The notes under the pieces are model-generated. The model ran no database searches. It saw only the letters and a list, made by a program, of their open reading frames with translations, and was not told where the DNA came from. From positions 1-56,859 of the forward strand of contig JAHJAO010000123.1 in assembly GCA_018813905.1 (NCBI GenBank): a stretch of 56,859 nucleotides of DNA, in the 5' to 3' direction. The position numbers and the translations under genes are program-made. This DNA comes from Candidatus Omnitrophota bacterium. GTDB lineage: Bacteria; Omnitrophota; Gorgyraeia; B26-G9. Below, one piece after another: positions 28,293 to 37,709 of this stretch. Within the stretch, counting starts at the first letter, position 1. Each line of letters begins with the position of its first letter.

Positions 28293-29552
28293 TTACTTTT
28301 TAATAAGCGTTTCATTTCTTATTAAATCATCGTACGTTTCTCTTTTGCGGATTAGGTAAAATCTGTTCCCGCAGACTAAAACTTCCGCCGCGCGAGGGCG
28401 GCTGTTGTAATTGCTGGACATGGAAAACCCGTATGCGCCGGCGCTCATAACCGCAAGGATGTCTTTTTGCCTTATCCCGGCCGGCAACCGGCGGTCTTTT
28501 GCCAGGAAATCGCCGCTTTCACATACCGGCCCCACGATATCGCACTTTTTAACCTGAACCCGGGCTTCTCTCCTAACCGAAACAACCTCGTGATAAGCCT
28601 CGTAAAAAGAAGGCCGAATCAAATCGTTCATGGCCGCGTCCACGATCACAAACCTCTTAGCCGGTGTATCCTTTACGTAAAGAACCTGTGTAAGCAATAC
28701 GCCGGCATTGCCGGCGACAAATCTGCCCGGCTCAAGGATCAGCTTTAAGTTTTTATTTCTAATAAGCGGAATGACCGCTTTTGCGTACTGTCCGGCGGTC
28801 TGCGGTTTTTCCCGGTGATAGATTATCCCCAGGCCTCCGCCGATATTCAAATATCGTATCGCTGCGCCGTGCGCGTTTAAATCTTCGATCAAAGCAACCG
28901 TTTTCTTTAGCGCCCGGACAAACGGCTGCGCATATATGATTTGCGAGCCGATATGGATATGAATTCCGCACAACTCGATATTTTTTAAATTTCGCCCAAG
29001 CCCTAAAAATATCGCGCGGGTTGTTTTTATATCGATACCGAACTTATTTTCGCTTTTCGCGGTCGTAATATACCGGTGCGTACGCGCTTCCACGTCGGGA
29101 TTGACGCGCACCGCTACTTTTTGCCTTCGCCCCAGTCGTCCCGCGATTTTGTTTATCAGCTCTAACTCCGGAATAGATTCCGCGTTAAAAAACAGTATCT
29201 TAGCCTTTATCCCCGCTTCAATTTCCTGTTCTGTTTTACCGACGGAGGCATAGACGATTTTATCTGCCTTTGCCTTGATTTTTCCTGCCCGGAAAAGTTC
29301 TCCGCCGGAGACGATATCCAAGCCGGCGCCGGCTTCAAGCAGCAGCCGGCAAATCGTTAAGTTCGAATTTGCCTTCATCGAATAGCAAATAAGCGGATTT
29401 ATCTCGCGAAACGCGGTTTTGAGATTGCGAAAATGGTCAAGCAAAGTCTTTTGGCTGTAGACAAACACCGGCGTGCCTACAGCGTCGGCGATACGCTCTA
29501 AATCCGTATTTTCGCAATATAACCGGTTGTTTTTAAATTGGAAATCATGCAT
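28293..29552 (-). CDS. lysA: Diaminopimelate decarboxylase LysA
   Basis: 419-residue fold III PLP enzyme. The PLP lysine lies in ICYSMKANSNLTICRLLLEA. GLDIVSGGELFRA, FGIDIKTTRAIFLG, CGIHIHIGSQI, YLNIGGGLGIIYH, LILEPGRFVAGNAGVLLTQV and the substrate site VCESGDFLAKDR are all present. It makes lysine from meso-DAP. Overlaps argH by 8 bp, linking the arginine and lysine clusters into one unit. Confidence 0.96.
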   Translation of the reverse strand: MHDFQFKNNRLYCENTDLERIADAVGTPVFVYSQKTLLDHFRNLKTAFREINPLICYSMKANSNLTICRLLLEAGAGLDIVSGGELFRAGKIKAKADKIVYASVGKTEQEIEAGIKAKILFFNAESIPELELINKIAGRLGRRQKVAVRVNPDVEARTHRYITTAKSENKFGIDIKTTRAIFLGLGRNLKNIELCGIHIHIGSQIIYAQPFVRALKKTVALIEDLNAHGAAIRYLNIGGGLGIIYHREKPQTAGQYAKAVIPLIRNKNLKLILEPGRFVAGNAGVLLTQVLYVKDTPAKRFVIVDAAMNDLIRPSFYEAYHEVVSVRREARVQVKKCDIVGPVCESGDFLAKDRRLPAGIRQKDILAVMSAGAYGFSMSSNYNSRPRAAEVLVCGNRFYLIRKRETYDDLIRNETLIKK

Positions 29553-30915
29553 TTTTTATCTTCGGCACCTTTCTCGAAATCGACTTTTTTGATTCAACCG
29601 CATATTTTGCGTTCATCGCTTTATTTACAACTTTTTTGTTTAAGCTTTTATGAAACCGGCTTAATTCTTCATCGGACATCGATTTTATTTTGCTGTTTTT
29701 ATCTTCGCTGTACCTTATGAGTTTACCGACAAGATCATGCGCGTCACCAAATGCGACCTTCTCTTTTACCACCAAATATTCAGCCAGTTCCGTCGCGTAC
29801 AGGCTCTCGTCTTCCAGCGCTTTTTCGATTACCAGCTTGTTCAGCTTTAATTTCCCGATGAACTTGGCCATGATTTTAAGCTCTGTGCTGACGATTTCAA
29901 CCGATGAGAACAGCGGTTCTTTATCCAGCTGCATGTCCCGGTTATACGATAAGGGCAGCCCTTTCATCATGGTCAGAACCGATATCAGGTTGCCGTATAT
30001 CCTGCCGGTATATCCTCTTACCAGCTCCAGAAAGTCCGGATTTTTCTTATGCGGCATCAGGCTTGAGCCCGTGCAAAACTCTTCCGGCAAATCCACAAAG
30101 CCAAACTCCTTAGTCGAGTATAAAATCAAATCTTCCGATAACCTTGACAGATGCATCTGGACAATACTCAATATGCTCAAAAACTCCACAATAAAATCCC
30201 GGCCGCTTACGTTATCTAAAGCGTTTTCCGCTACCTTCACGTTAAATTCTTTTATAAAACTTCCCATTGCCCCAATCGCCTTCGCATACGCCTGTTTCGT
30301 TATACTTGTCCCCGCCAAAGCTCCGGCGCCGATATAAGCGGTAAGGCCATGCAAAAACTTATCTATCCTATCCGCGTCGTTCTGGAACATACTAATATAC
30401 GCTTGCAGGTATTGTCCAAATAAAATTACCTGCGCCCGCCGGGTATGGGTATATCCGATAAACGCGCAATTTTTATGTCCTGCCGCGCGGCTCTTAACAT
30501 TTTTAAGCAGCGAAGACAATCCGCCCAAGATTTCTTTTGCAAAAGTCATGCAATACAACTTTTCGCCGAAGACAACCTGGTCATTTCTCGACCGCAAACT
30601 ATGCAGTTTTGCCGCCGGATGTCCGATCTGATTTTGCACCCGGTTATGTATCTGGGTATGGATATCCTCGGCCGAACTATCCGGCTTGAATTTTCCGGCC
30701 TTTACTTGCCTCAAAATCATTTTTAAAGCCGCACTAATTTTATCTGCTTCTTTTTTTGTAATAATCCCCGCGTATGTGAGCGCCTGCGCATGGATAAGGG
30801 AATGATAGGTATCAAACTCCGCCAGCTTATAATCATACTGTACAGACTTCGAAAACTCCTCAAAATCCCGATCTATCTTCTTCTTGAACCTGCCGCCCCA
30901 TAATTTCTTCGCCAT
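29545..30915 (-). CDS. argH: Argininosuccinate lyase ArgH
   Basis: 456 residues with KKLWGGRFKKKIDRDFEEFS, AEDIHTQIHNRVQNQIGHPA, LHSLRSRNDQV, the family signature TGSSLMPHKKNPDFLELVRG (usual GSSxMPxKxN), and GLPLSYNRDMQLDKEPLFSS. It splits argininosuccinate into arginine and fumarate, the last arginine step. Start MAKKLWGGRF. Separated from argG by a palindromic element and short repeats. Confidence 0.96.
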   Translation of the reverse strand: MAKKLWGGRFKKKIDRDFEEFSKSVQYDYKLAEFDTYHSLIHAQALTYAGIITKKEADKISAALKMILRQVKAGKFKPDSSAEDIHTQIHNRVQNQIGHPAAKLHSLRSRNDQVVFGEKLYCMTFAKEILGGLSSLLKNVKSRAAGHKNCAFIGYTHTRRAQVILFGQYLQAYISMFQNDADRIDKFLHGLTAYIGAGALAGTSITKQAYAKAIGAMGSFIKEFNVKVAENALDNVSGRDFIVEFLSILSIVQMHLSRLSEDLILYSTKEFGFVDLPEEFCTGSSLMPHKKNPDFLELVRGYTGRIYGNLISVLTMMKGLPLSYNRDMQLDKEPLFSSVEIVSTELKIMAKFIGKLKLNKLVIEKALEDESLYATELAEYLVVKEKVAFGDAHDLVGKLIRYSEDKNSKIKSMSDEELSRFHKSLNKKVVNKAMNAKYAVESKKSISRKVPKIKNA

Positions 30916-30940
30916 TTGTTCCTCGCTTTAAATTTGTAAT

Positions 30941-30995
30941 CCCCTGCGGGGACTCCAGCTCGAAGATTTACTTAAAAGTAAATCTTCGAGGGGCC
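30941..30995. repeat. Palindromic repeat element between argH and argG
   Basis: CCCCTGCGGGGACTCCAG is followed by a perfect 15 bp palindrome: CTCGAAGATTTACTT and its complement on either side of AA at 30959-30990, closed by GGGGCC. The same layout occurs at 53746-53854 (CTCGAAAATT...AATTTTCGAGGGGCC). It could act as a terminator or attenuator between argG and argH, but the conservation of the ends argues for a repeat family. Confidence 0.65.
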
Positions 30996-31021
30996 TCTAA
31001 TTAACTTTTAACTTTCAACTT

Positions 31022-32194
31022 TTAACTTTTATACGGCATTCCCCACAGCTTGATAAACCCTTCGGCCAGCTTCTGATCGAATTTATCCTTTTCCGTGTAG
31101 GTCGCCAACTCTTCCTTATATAACGAGTAAGGCGATTTCCTGCCGACGCAGATACAGCTTCCTTTATATAGTTTCAGCCTTACCTGGCCGGTTATCCTCT
31201 TCTGAGTTTGGTGAATAAACCCGTCCAACGCCTTTTTCAAAGGAGAATACCAAAGCCCGTAATAAATAAGCTCTCCGTATTTTGTATCTATTCCCTGTTT
31301 GAAATGCGCCAGTTCCCGGTCCAATACCAAAGCCTCAAGTTCTTTATGCGCGGTATGGATAATCCATCCCGCCGGTGCCTCATACACCTCTCTTGATTTT
31401 ATACCGACCAGCCGGTTCTCCACCACATCGCTGCGGCCCACACCGTGCATGCCGCCTAATTTGTTCAGCCGGGAAATCAAATCCTGCGTCCGGTATTTTT
31501 TGGCGTCGATACTTACGGGCACGCCTTTTTCGAATCCCAGAACAATATATTTCGGCTTTGCCGGACAGTCTTGAGGCGCCCGGGTTATCTGATACGCATC
31601 TTGTGGCGGTTCTTTATACGGATTCTCCAGCGCCCCGCACTCAATACTCACGCCCCAGATATTCTTATCCAGGCTATAGGGTTTTTTCCGGGTAACATCC
31701 AGCGGAATTTTCCTTTTTCTGGCAAACTCGATTTCCTGTTCCCGGGATTTAAATTCCCATTCCCTCACCGGAGCGATAATTTCCAAATTCTTATCCAGAA
31801 TATTCGCAGTTAACTCAATTCTTACCTGGTCGTTTCCCTTGCCCGTACAGCCGTGGGCGATATATTTTGCCTTCTCCTTATGCGCGACCTCCACCAGATA
31901 TTTCGCGATCAGCGGCCGGCCGAGCGCCGTAGCCAAAAGATATTTATTCTCGTATACCGCGTTCGCCTTGATTGCCGGCAGAATAAAATCCTGCACAAAT
32001 TCTTCCTTTAAATCCTTTATATACACCTTCGCCGCGCCGATTTTCTTTGCCCGCTCACCCAGCTTTTTCAAATCTTCCTGTTGCCCCAAATCCGCGAGAA
32101 ACGCTACGACCTCGAATCCCCGCTCGGCAAGCCACAATACGATACAGGAAGTATCTAGACCGCCGGAATACGCTAAAACAACTTTCTTCTTCAT
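31022..32194 (-). CDS. argG: Argininosuccinate synthase ArgG
   Basis: 390 residues. The ATP-pyrophosphatase motif is VVLAYSGGLDTSCIVLWLAE. AHGCTGKGNDQVRIEL, NIWGVSIECGALENP, GGMHGVGRSDVVENRLVGIK and SREVYEAPAGWI are classical. It joins citrulline and aspartate with ATP. The stop codon lies within an AACTTTTAACTTTT repeat tract. Confidence 0.97.
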   Translation of the reverse strand: MKKKVVLAYSGGLDTSCIVLWLAERGFEVVAFLADLGQQEDLKKLGERAKKIGAAKVYIKDLKEEFVQDFILPAIKANAVYENKYLLATALGRPLIAKYLVEVAHKEKAKYIAHGCTGKGNDQVRIELTANILDKNLEIIAPVREWEFKSREQEIEFARKRKIPLDVTRKKPYSLDKNIWGVSIECGALENPYKEPPQDAYQITRAPQDCPAKPKYIVLGFEKGVPVSIDAKKYRTQDLISRLNKLGGMHGVGRSDVVENRLVGIKSREVYEAPAGWIIHTAHKELEALVLDRELAHFKQGIDTKYGELIYYGLWYSPLKKALDGFIHQTQKRITGQVRLKLYKGSCICVGRKSPYSLYKEELATYTEKDKFDQKLAEGFIKLWGMPYKS

Positions 32195-32215
32195 TACTTT
32201 CTCCGTTCTTCCGTT

Positions 32216-32260
32216 TTTTTAACTTTTAACTTTTAGCTTTTAGCTTTTAACTTTTACTTT
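32216..32260. repeat. Short-period AACTTTT/AGCTTTT repeats between argF and argG
   Basis: Five or six 8-10 base units (AACTTTTAACTTTTAGCTTT, then TAGCTTTTAACTTTTAC) run into the argF stop codon. The same unit type occurs at 31001-31030 downstream of argG and near the giant genes. Confidence 0.65.
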
Positions 32261-33162
32261 AGTAACAACGCCATTACCGCCTTTTGCACATGCAATCTGT
32301 TCTCCGCCTGCTCATAAACGATAGAATGTTTTGAGTCCATAACTTCCGCCGAAATCTCTTCTCCCCTGTGCACCGGCATACAATGCATTACCAGGCACCC
32401 TTTCCCAGCGGATTTCAAAAGCCGGCTGTTAACCTGGAATTTCTTAAAATCCCGCATCCTCTTTTTTCTCTCTTTTTCCTGACCCATCGACGTCCAGACA
32501 TCCGTATATACAAAATCCGCGCCGTTTACCGCCGCTTGTATATCATTGGTATGCGTTAGGCTCGCGCCTGTTTTTTTGGCGATATTTTGCGCCGCTTTAA
32601 AAATATTCCTATCCGGTTCATACCCTTTCGGTGTCGCCGCGCTTAAAGTCATCCCTGTTTTAGCCGTTATCGCCAAAAGCGAATGCAAAACATTATTGCC
32701 GTCGCCGATAAAAGCGATTTTCACCTTATCCAGTTCTGATTTTCTTTCATATATGGTAAATATGTCCGCCAGCGCCTGGCACGGATGATACAAATCGCTC
32801 AACCCGTTGATCACAGCAATATCCGCTGCTTGTGCCAGCTCTTCCACATGCGCATGTTTAAATGTGCGGGCGACAATCGCGTCCAGATACCGGGAAAGCA
32901 CCCGGGCTACATCTGTTATCGGCTCCCGCTGCCCCAGTTTTACGTCCTCCGGAGCAAGATATATGCACCGCGCGCCCAAATGTTCTGCGGCCACCTCAAA
33001 AGACACCCGCGTCCGCACTGAAGGTTTTTGAAAAATAAGGCCGATAATCTTGCCGGTAAGTAACGGCTGCCTTTTTTGTTTTTTCAATTGCGCTGCCCGC
33101 GCAAACACTTTTTGGATATCAGTCGTTTCGATATCGAACCCGGAAATCAAATCTTTATTCAT
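32254..33162 (-). CDS. argF: Ornithine carbamoyltransferase ArgF
   Basis: 302 residues. The carbamoyl-phosphate site is QKPSVRTRVSFEVAAEHLGA (usual S-x-R-T-R). DVARVLSRYLDAIVARTF, INGLSDLYHPCQALADIFT (HPxQ) and VMHCMPVHRGEEISAEVMD (ornithine site, usual HCLP) are present. It converts ornithine and carbamoyl phosphate to citrulline. Preceded by a 162 bp gap with alternative hairpins. Confidence 0.96.
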   Translation of the reverse strand: MNKDLISGFDIETTDIQKVFARAAQLKKQKRQPLLTGKIIGLIFQKPSVRTRVSFEVAAEHLGARCIYLAPEDVKLGQREPITDVARVLSRYLDAIVARTFKHAHVEELAQAADIAVINGLSDLYHPCQALADIFTIYERKSELDKVKIAFIGDGNNVLHSLLAITAKTGMTLSAATPKGYEPDRNIFKAAQNIAKKTGASLTHTNDIQAAVNGADFVYTDVWTSMGQEKERKKRMRDFKKFQVNSRLLKSAGKGCLVMHCMPVHRGEEISAEVMDSKHSIVYEQAENRLHVQKAVMALLLK

Positions 33163-33254
33163 AACCTCATCTTTCCCATTTTTTCAAGCTATTTAGCATA
33201 CCCCAATACCAATCATCGAGGCTTATTCCTTAATATCAGGCTTGACACTGAGCA

Positions 33255-33314
33255 GACAAGCCCCCCTTCGGGCCTGCAGTTTTGATTCCCCAATGGCAAG
33301 CATTGGGGCTTGTC
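33255..33314 (-). promoter_or_regulatory. Overlapping, mutually exclusive hairpins between argD and argF
   Basis: GACAAGCCCC at 33255-33264 pairs perfectly with GGGGCTTGTC at 33305-33314. CCCCAATG at 33288-33295 pairs with CATTGGGG at 33301-33308. The two stems share the GGGG at 33305-33308, so they cannot both form. This resembles an attenuator or processing element upstream of argF (minus strand), but no leader peptide or U-run is clear; it may be another palindromic repeat. Confidence 0.4.
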
Positions 33315-33324
33315 GCCGAATGTG

Positions 33325-34512
33325 TTAACATTTAGCCAGGGCCTGCTCTAAAATACCCAGCGCCTGGTTAATTTCTTTTTTTGTAACCGTTAAAGCCGGC
33401 ATAATCCTCAACACCGTATTCTGGGTGCAGTTAATAAGTAGGCCGTGCTCCAGACAAAAGTCATAAGCTTTCGGCGCGTTCATCACCAGATCCAGGCCCA
33501 GCATCAATCCCATGCCGCGCACCTGTTTTATCACCGCGTAACGGCTTTTTAAATTTACAAGTTTATCAAAAAGGTAATTCCCCATTTCCCGAATATTATT
33601 AAGTAATCCTTCTTTTTCAATCGCCTCAAACACCGCCAATGCCGCCGCGCACGCAATCGGGCTGCCACCAAAGGTAGAAGCGTGCATGCCCGGCTTTAAA
33701 ACGCCGGACAATTTTGTCTGGGCCACCATCGCCCCAATCGGCATGCCGTTGCCCAGGCTTTTGGCCAACGTCATAATGTCCGGGGTAATGCCGTAATTCT
33801 GATAGCAAAATAACTTACCGGTCCGGCCCATGCCCGTCTGCACTTCATCTACGATAAACAGCATATCCTTTTCGTCGCAAAGATTCCGCACGAATTTAAC
33901 ATATTCTTTATCGGCAACATTGATTCCGCCTTCGCCTTGGATCAATTCCAACATCACGGCAATCGTTTTTTCATTCACGGCCCGGGCTAACGCTTCTTTG
34001 TCGTTGAAGGGCACGCTTTTAAACCCTTCCGGTATTGGCGCGAATCCCAATTTGCATTTTTCCTGTCCCGTAGCGGCAATACAAGCAAGCGTCCGGCCAT
34101 GAAAAGATTGCTCCATGGTAATTATTTCAAACCGCATGCCATTACCGTAAGCGCGCGCCAGTTTAAACGCCGCTTCGTTCGCCTCGGCGCCGGAATTACA
34201 GAAAAACACTCTGCCGCCGAAAGAATTCAGGCTGAGGCGTTCGGCAAGCCTTCCTTGTTCTTCGCTATAATAATTGTTCGAGACATGCATTATCTTCGCC
34301 GCCTGCTGCGCAATCGCCCGGGCCACGCGCTTGTGGCAATGCCCCAAGCCGCTTACCGCCCAGCCCGGGAAAAAATCCAGGTATTCATTGCCGTCGATAT
34401 CGAAAACCGTGCTGCCCTGCGCTTTGGCAATTACCAGGTCTTTCCTGGTATAATTCTGTATCACATAGTTGTTATACAGCCCGATTATTTCCTGCATTTT
34501 TCTGGACGCCAT
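33325..34512 (-). CDS. argD: Acetylornithine aminotransferase ArgD
   Basis: 395-residue class III aminotransferase: DIDGNEYLDFFPGWAVSGLG, FFCNSGAEANEAAFKLARAY, MEQSFHGRTLACIAATGQ, VMLELIQGEGGINVADKEYV, FIVDEVQTGMGRTGKLF and the PLP lysine in MTLAKSLGNGMPIGAM. It makes N-acetylornithine. 22 bp after argB in the argCJBDF order. Confidence 0.95.
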   Translation of the reverse strand: MASRKMQEIIGLYNNYVIQNYTRKDLVIAKAQGSTVFDIDGNEYLDFFPGWAVSGLGHCHKRVARAIAQQAAKIMHVSNNYYSEEQGRLAERLSLNSFGGRVFFCNSGAEANEAAFKLARAYGNGMRFEIITMEQSFHGRTLACIAATGQEKCKLGFAPIPEGFKSVPFNDKEALARAVNEKTIAVMLELIQGEGGINVADKEYVKFVRNLCDEKDMLFIVDEVQTGMGRTGKLFCYQNYGITPDIMTLAKSLGNGMPIGAMVAQTKLSGVLKPGMHASTFGGSPIACAAALAVFEAIEKEGLLNNIREMGNYLFDKLVNLKSRYAVIKQVRGMGLMLGLDLVMNAPKAYDFCLEHGLLINCTQNTVLRIMPALTVTKKEINQALGILEQALAKC

Positions 34513-34534
34513 AACATTTTTCCTCTCTCTTCGC

Positions 34535-35401
34535 TTACTGCTTCTGGCTTAAAATTTCCGTCCCGATTCCCTGTTCGGTATAAATCTCTAAAAGCAACGC
34601 GTGCGGTATTTGCGCGTTAATAATATGCGTTTTCGCCACACCAGAGTTCGCCGCCTGAATGCACGCATTCACTTTTGGAATCATGCCGCCGGAAACCACT
34701 TTCTTTTCAATTAACTCTTGAAGTTTCGCCACATCAATACTTGAAATCAAGCTCTCCGGCCGATTTATATCTTCCATTATTCCCTGCACATTGGTTAGGA
34801 TAACCATTTTATCGGCATGCATCGCGCGGGCGATTTCCGCGGCGACCGTATCCGCGTTCAAGTTATATAACTCGCCGTCTTCTCCCACGCCCAAAGGCGC
34901 CACGACCGGGATAATCTTCGCCTGCAACAAGCTATAAATCAATTTCTTGTCAAATCCGGTTACCTCTCCCACATAACCGATATCCGCCGCCACCGGCTTT
35001 TTTTTCGCCGTAATCAGTTCTCCGTTGCGGCCGACAAAACCCTTTGCTTCGTTACCCAGTTCTTTCAATTCTTTAATGATATTCCTGTTTACTTCCGCTA
35101 AAGCCTGCTCCGCAATCGCCAGCGTTTCCTTGTCCGTAACTCTCATGCCGTTTACAAACTTCACTTCCAACCCGGCTTCTTTCATCTTCTTACTGATAAA
35201 GGGGCCGGCGCCATGCACAACTACCGGATGCATTCCCAACTGATTCATAAACGTAATGTCTTCAAGGATCGTATGGTTCAATTCCGCCTGCTCCACCGCG
35301 CTGCCGCCGTATTTGACGACCACGACTTTACCGTGGAACCGCTTGATGTACGGCAGCGCTTCAACTAAAATATCAACTTTTTTGGAAGCCTCTTTAATCA
35401 T
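34535..35401 (-). CDS. argB: Acetylglutamate kinase ArgB
   Basis: 288 residues: KVVVVKYGGSAVEQAELN, GMHPVVVHGAGPFISKKMKE, FVNGMRVTDKETLAIAEQAL, VAPLGVGEDGELYNLNADTV and KVNACIQAANSGVAKTHII (usual MIPKV..C). The N-terminal helix (MIKEASKKVDILVEALPYIK) is of the type found in hexameric, arginine-inhibited enzymes, so feedback control by arginine is likely. Confidence 0.95.
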   Translation of the reverse strand: MIKEASKKVDILVEALPYIKRFHGKVVVVKYGGSAVEQAELNHTILEDITFMNQLGMHPVVVHGAGPFISKKMKEAGLEVKFVNGMRVTDKETLAIAEQALAEVNRNIIKELKELGNEAKGFVGRNGELITAKKKPVAADIGYVGEVTGFDKKLIYSLLQAKIIPVVAPLGVGEDGELYNLNADTVAAEIARAMHADKMVILTNVQGIMEDINRPESLISSIDVAKLQELIEKKVVSGGMIPKVNACIQAANSGVAKTHIINAQIPHALLLEIYTEQGIGTEILSQKQ

Positions 35402-35421
35402 AATAAATATTTATCCAAGTT

Positions 35422-36618
35422 TTAATTATACGCGGTATTAATCCGCACGTATTCGCAGGTCAAATCACAACTAAGCAGAGAATATTCATGCTTGCCGCTG
35501 CCAAGGTTAATATCGATTTCCACTTCTTTCTTTTTCAGAAGCTTAATCAGTTTTTCTCTTTTTATACCGCCCGGCGCCGAATTTCTATAGACAACCTGTT
35601 TCTGTAGCGCAATCTTCAGTTTTTCTGCAGCAAAGTCTACTTTTGCCGCTCCCAGAGCGGCCGGAATCCGGCCCCAGTTGGGATTCGCGCCCGCGATCAT
35701 CGTCTTCACCAAAAGAGAATCCGCTACCGCATAAGCGGCCTGCTTGGCTTCTTTATTACTTCTTGCTCCGGCGACCAAAATCCGAATAACTTTTGTCGCG
35801 CCTTCGGCATCTTCCACGATCATTCGCGCAAGCTTTTGGCAGACAAACGTAAGCGCGCAAGTAAACAGCCGCAAATTCCGCCCTTGTTTGCAAATTAACG
35901 GGTTTCTGGCTAAGGCATTTGCCAGGATAATCACCGAATCATTCGTGCTCATTTGAGCGTCCACGCTTATGCGGTTAAAAGAGCCGTCCACCGCTTCTTT
36001 TAACGCCAGTTTAAGCGCCGTGCTGGTTATATTGGCGTCGGTCGTTATAAAGCAAAGCATTGTCGCCATGTCCGGCCGGATCATGACCGCGCCTTTGGCC
36101 ATCGCACCGATCTGAACTTTTTTGCCGGCGATATTAATTTCCATGGCCGCCTGCTTGGAAAAAGTATCGGTGGTCATTATTGCCGTTGCCGCCTCTTTTC
36201 CTTTATTAAAATCCAACCCGTCCACAAGATCCGGTATCGACCGGACAATCTTATCCACAGGCAGAAATTTACCGATTACGCCGGTGGAAGCAACCAATAT
36301 TTCTTCTTTTTCGAGTTCCAGCTGTTTGGCCAAAGCGCTAACCACCCGCCATGCGTCTTTTTTTCCTTTTTGGCCGGTGCAGCAATTCGCATTTCCGCTG
36401 TTTACAATAATCGCCTGCGCCCGGCCCCGGCGTAAATTAAGCAAGTCAATATCCACGCAAGCGGCCCGCATCCGGTTAGTAGTAAACACTCCCGCGGCGT
36501 TAGCGCAGATTACCGAATAAATCAGCGCAAGGTCTTTTTTCTTTTTTATCCCGCAGCAAAGCGCGTTCGCCCTGAACCCCAAAGGAGTTGTGATTGTACC
36601 GTATTTTATTTCTTTCAT
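35422..36618 (-). CDS. argJ: Glutamate N-acetyltransferase ArgJ
   Basis: 398 residues. The autoproteolysis site with the nucleophilic Thr is GAVMIRPDMATMLCFITTDA (usual K-G-x-x-M-I-x-P-N-M-A-T-M-L). ANALCCGIKKKKDLALIYS, SGNANCCTG and GATKVIRILVAGARS are present, as is the closing IAGANPNWGRIPAALGAA and the terminal YRINTAYN-like end. It cycles the acetyl group from acetylornithine to glutamate and may also use acetyl-CoA, since no argA is in the cluster. Overlaps argC by ATGA. Confidence 0.95.
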   Translation of the reverse strand: MKEIKYGTITTPLGFRANALCCGIKKKKDLALIYSVICANAAGVFTTNRMRAACVDIDLLNLRRGRAQAIIVNSGNANCCTGQKGKKDAWRVVSALAKQLELEKEEILVASTGVIGKFLPVDKIVRSIPDLVDGLDFNKGKEAATAIMTTDTFSKQAAMEINIAGKKVQIGAMAKGAVMIRPDMATMLCFITTDANITSTALKLALKEAVDGSFNRISVDAQMSTNDSVIILANALARNPLICKQGRNLRLFTCALTFVCQKLARMIVEDAEGATKVIRILVAGARSNKEAKQAAYAVADSLLVKTMIAGANPNWGRIPAALGAAKVDFAAEKLKIALQKQVVYRNSAPGGIKREKLIKLLKKKEVEIDINLGSGKHEYSLLSCDLTCEYVRINTAYN

Positions 36619-37637
36619 TTAAGTAACGCCATGGTTTCTTTAAATCCGCACATAATATTCATATTCTGCACTGCCTGGCCGGCCGCGCCCTTCACCAGAT
36701 TATCAATAACCGATACGACCACCAGCCATTTGCCGGCGACTTTAATACCGATATCACAAAAGTTGGAATACGCCACATCTTTTATCTGCGGGAACTCATC
36801 CGCTTCTTTTATCCGGATAAACGGCTCATCAGGATAGAATTTCCGGGCGATGTCCACCGCTTCAAACACCGAGATATTTTTCTTTAATTTCAGATATATC
36901 GTGCTCAATATTCCCCGGCTCATGGGAACGAGGTGCGGAACAAAGGTCAAACCTATCTTATCCTGGTAAATTTCTTCCAATTCCTGCACGATTTCCGGGG
37001 TATGCTGATGCGTACCAACTTTATAAGCCTTAAAATTTTCGTTTACTTCCGAAAAAAGTAAATTTATCGATACAGTGCGGCCCGCGCCGCTGGTGCCGGA
37101 CTTGGCATCGACAATCAACTCCGGCTCAACCAGGCCGCTTTTTAAAAAAGGCGCGCAAGGCAGAATTATCCCCGTTGGATAGCAGCCGGGATTGGCAAGG
37201 AGCATCGTTTTTTTTATTTCTTCTCTTTTTAGTTCGCACAATCCATAAACGCTGTCTTTTAAAAATTCCTTGCTTTTATGCTTTACCTCATACCATTTTT
37301 CATATTCGATCGGGTCTTTTAACCGGTAATCCGCGCTGAAATCGATAACTTTTTTCTCCAGGTTTAAAAACGTAGGCGCTATTTCCATCGATACCCGGTG
37401 CGGCAAAGCGAGAAATATCAGATCGCTTGTCTTGGCAATATCCTCGACTTCGATTTTATTTTTGCACTCAAGCTCAAGCAGTGTAGTCATCCAGGGGAAA
37501 ATTTTATTTATCGGGCAGCTGCGTTCGATTTTAGCTACCAGATTTGTGATTTCCGCTTGCGGATGCCTGATTAAAATCTTCAGCAATTCTTCTCCGGCAT
37601 AACCCGTAGCTCCGATTACCGATACTTTTAACATCAT
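36615..37637 (-). CDS. argC: N-acetyl-gamma-glutamyl-phosphate reductase ArgC
   Basis: 340 residues: MLKVSVIGATGYAGEELLKI Rossmann loop, FLALPHRVSMEIAP, VIDFSADYRLKDPIEYEKWY, the catalytic Cys in LLANPGCYPTGIILPCAPFL, GTSGAGRTVSINLLFSEVNE and TFVPHLVPMSRGILSTIYL. First gene of the biosynthetic run. Two adjacent ATGs follow AAGGAAGG; either may be used. The leader from the predicted promoter is about 37 bases. Confidence 0.96.
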   Translation of the reverse strand: MMLKVSVIGATGYAGEELLKILIRHPQAEITNLVAKIERSCPINKIFPWMTTLLELECKNKIEVEDIAKTSDLIFLALPHRVSMEIAPTFLNLEKKVIDFSADYRLKDPIEYEKWYEVKHKSKEFLKDSVYGLCELKREEIKKTMLLANPGCYPTGIILPCAPFLKSGLVEPELIVDAKSGTSGAGRTVSINLLFSEVNENFKAYKVGTHQHTPEIVQELEEIYQDKIGLTFVPHLVPMSRGILSTIYLKLKKNISVFEAVDIARKFYPDEPFIRIKEADEFPQIKDVAYSNFCDIGIKVAGKWLVVVSVIDNLVKGAAGQAVQNMNIMCGFKETMALLK

Positions 37638-37680
37638 TGCCTTCCTTTTTTTTACCGTTTTCAGAGAAAAACAGAATTAT

Positions 37681-37709
37681 ATTATAAAGCAAAAAATTTA
37701 TCCCGTCAA
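37681..37709 (-). promoter_or_regulatory. Sigma-70 promoter of the arginine-lysine cluster
   Basis: On the minus strand TTGACG (37709-37704), 17 bp spacer, TATAAT (37686-37681). No clear ARG-box palindrome overlaps it. The remaining 190 bp up to rpsI are AT-rich with nothing else that I can identify. Confidence 0.82.
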
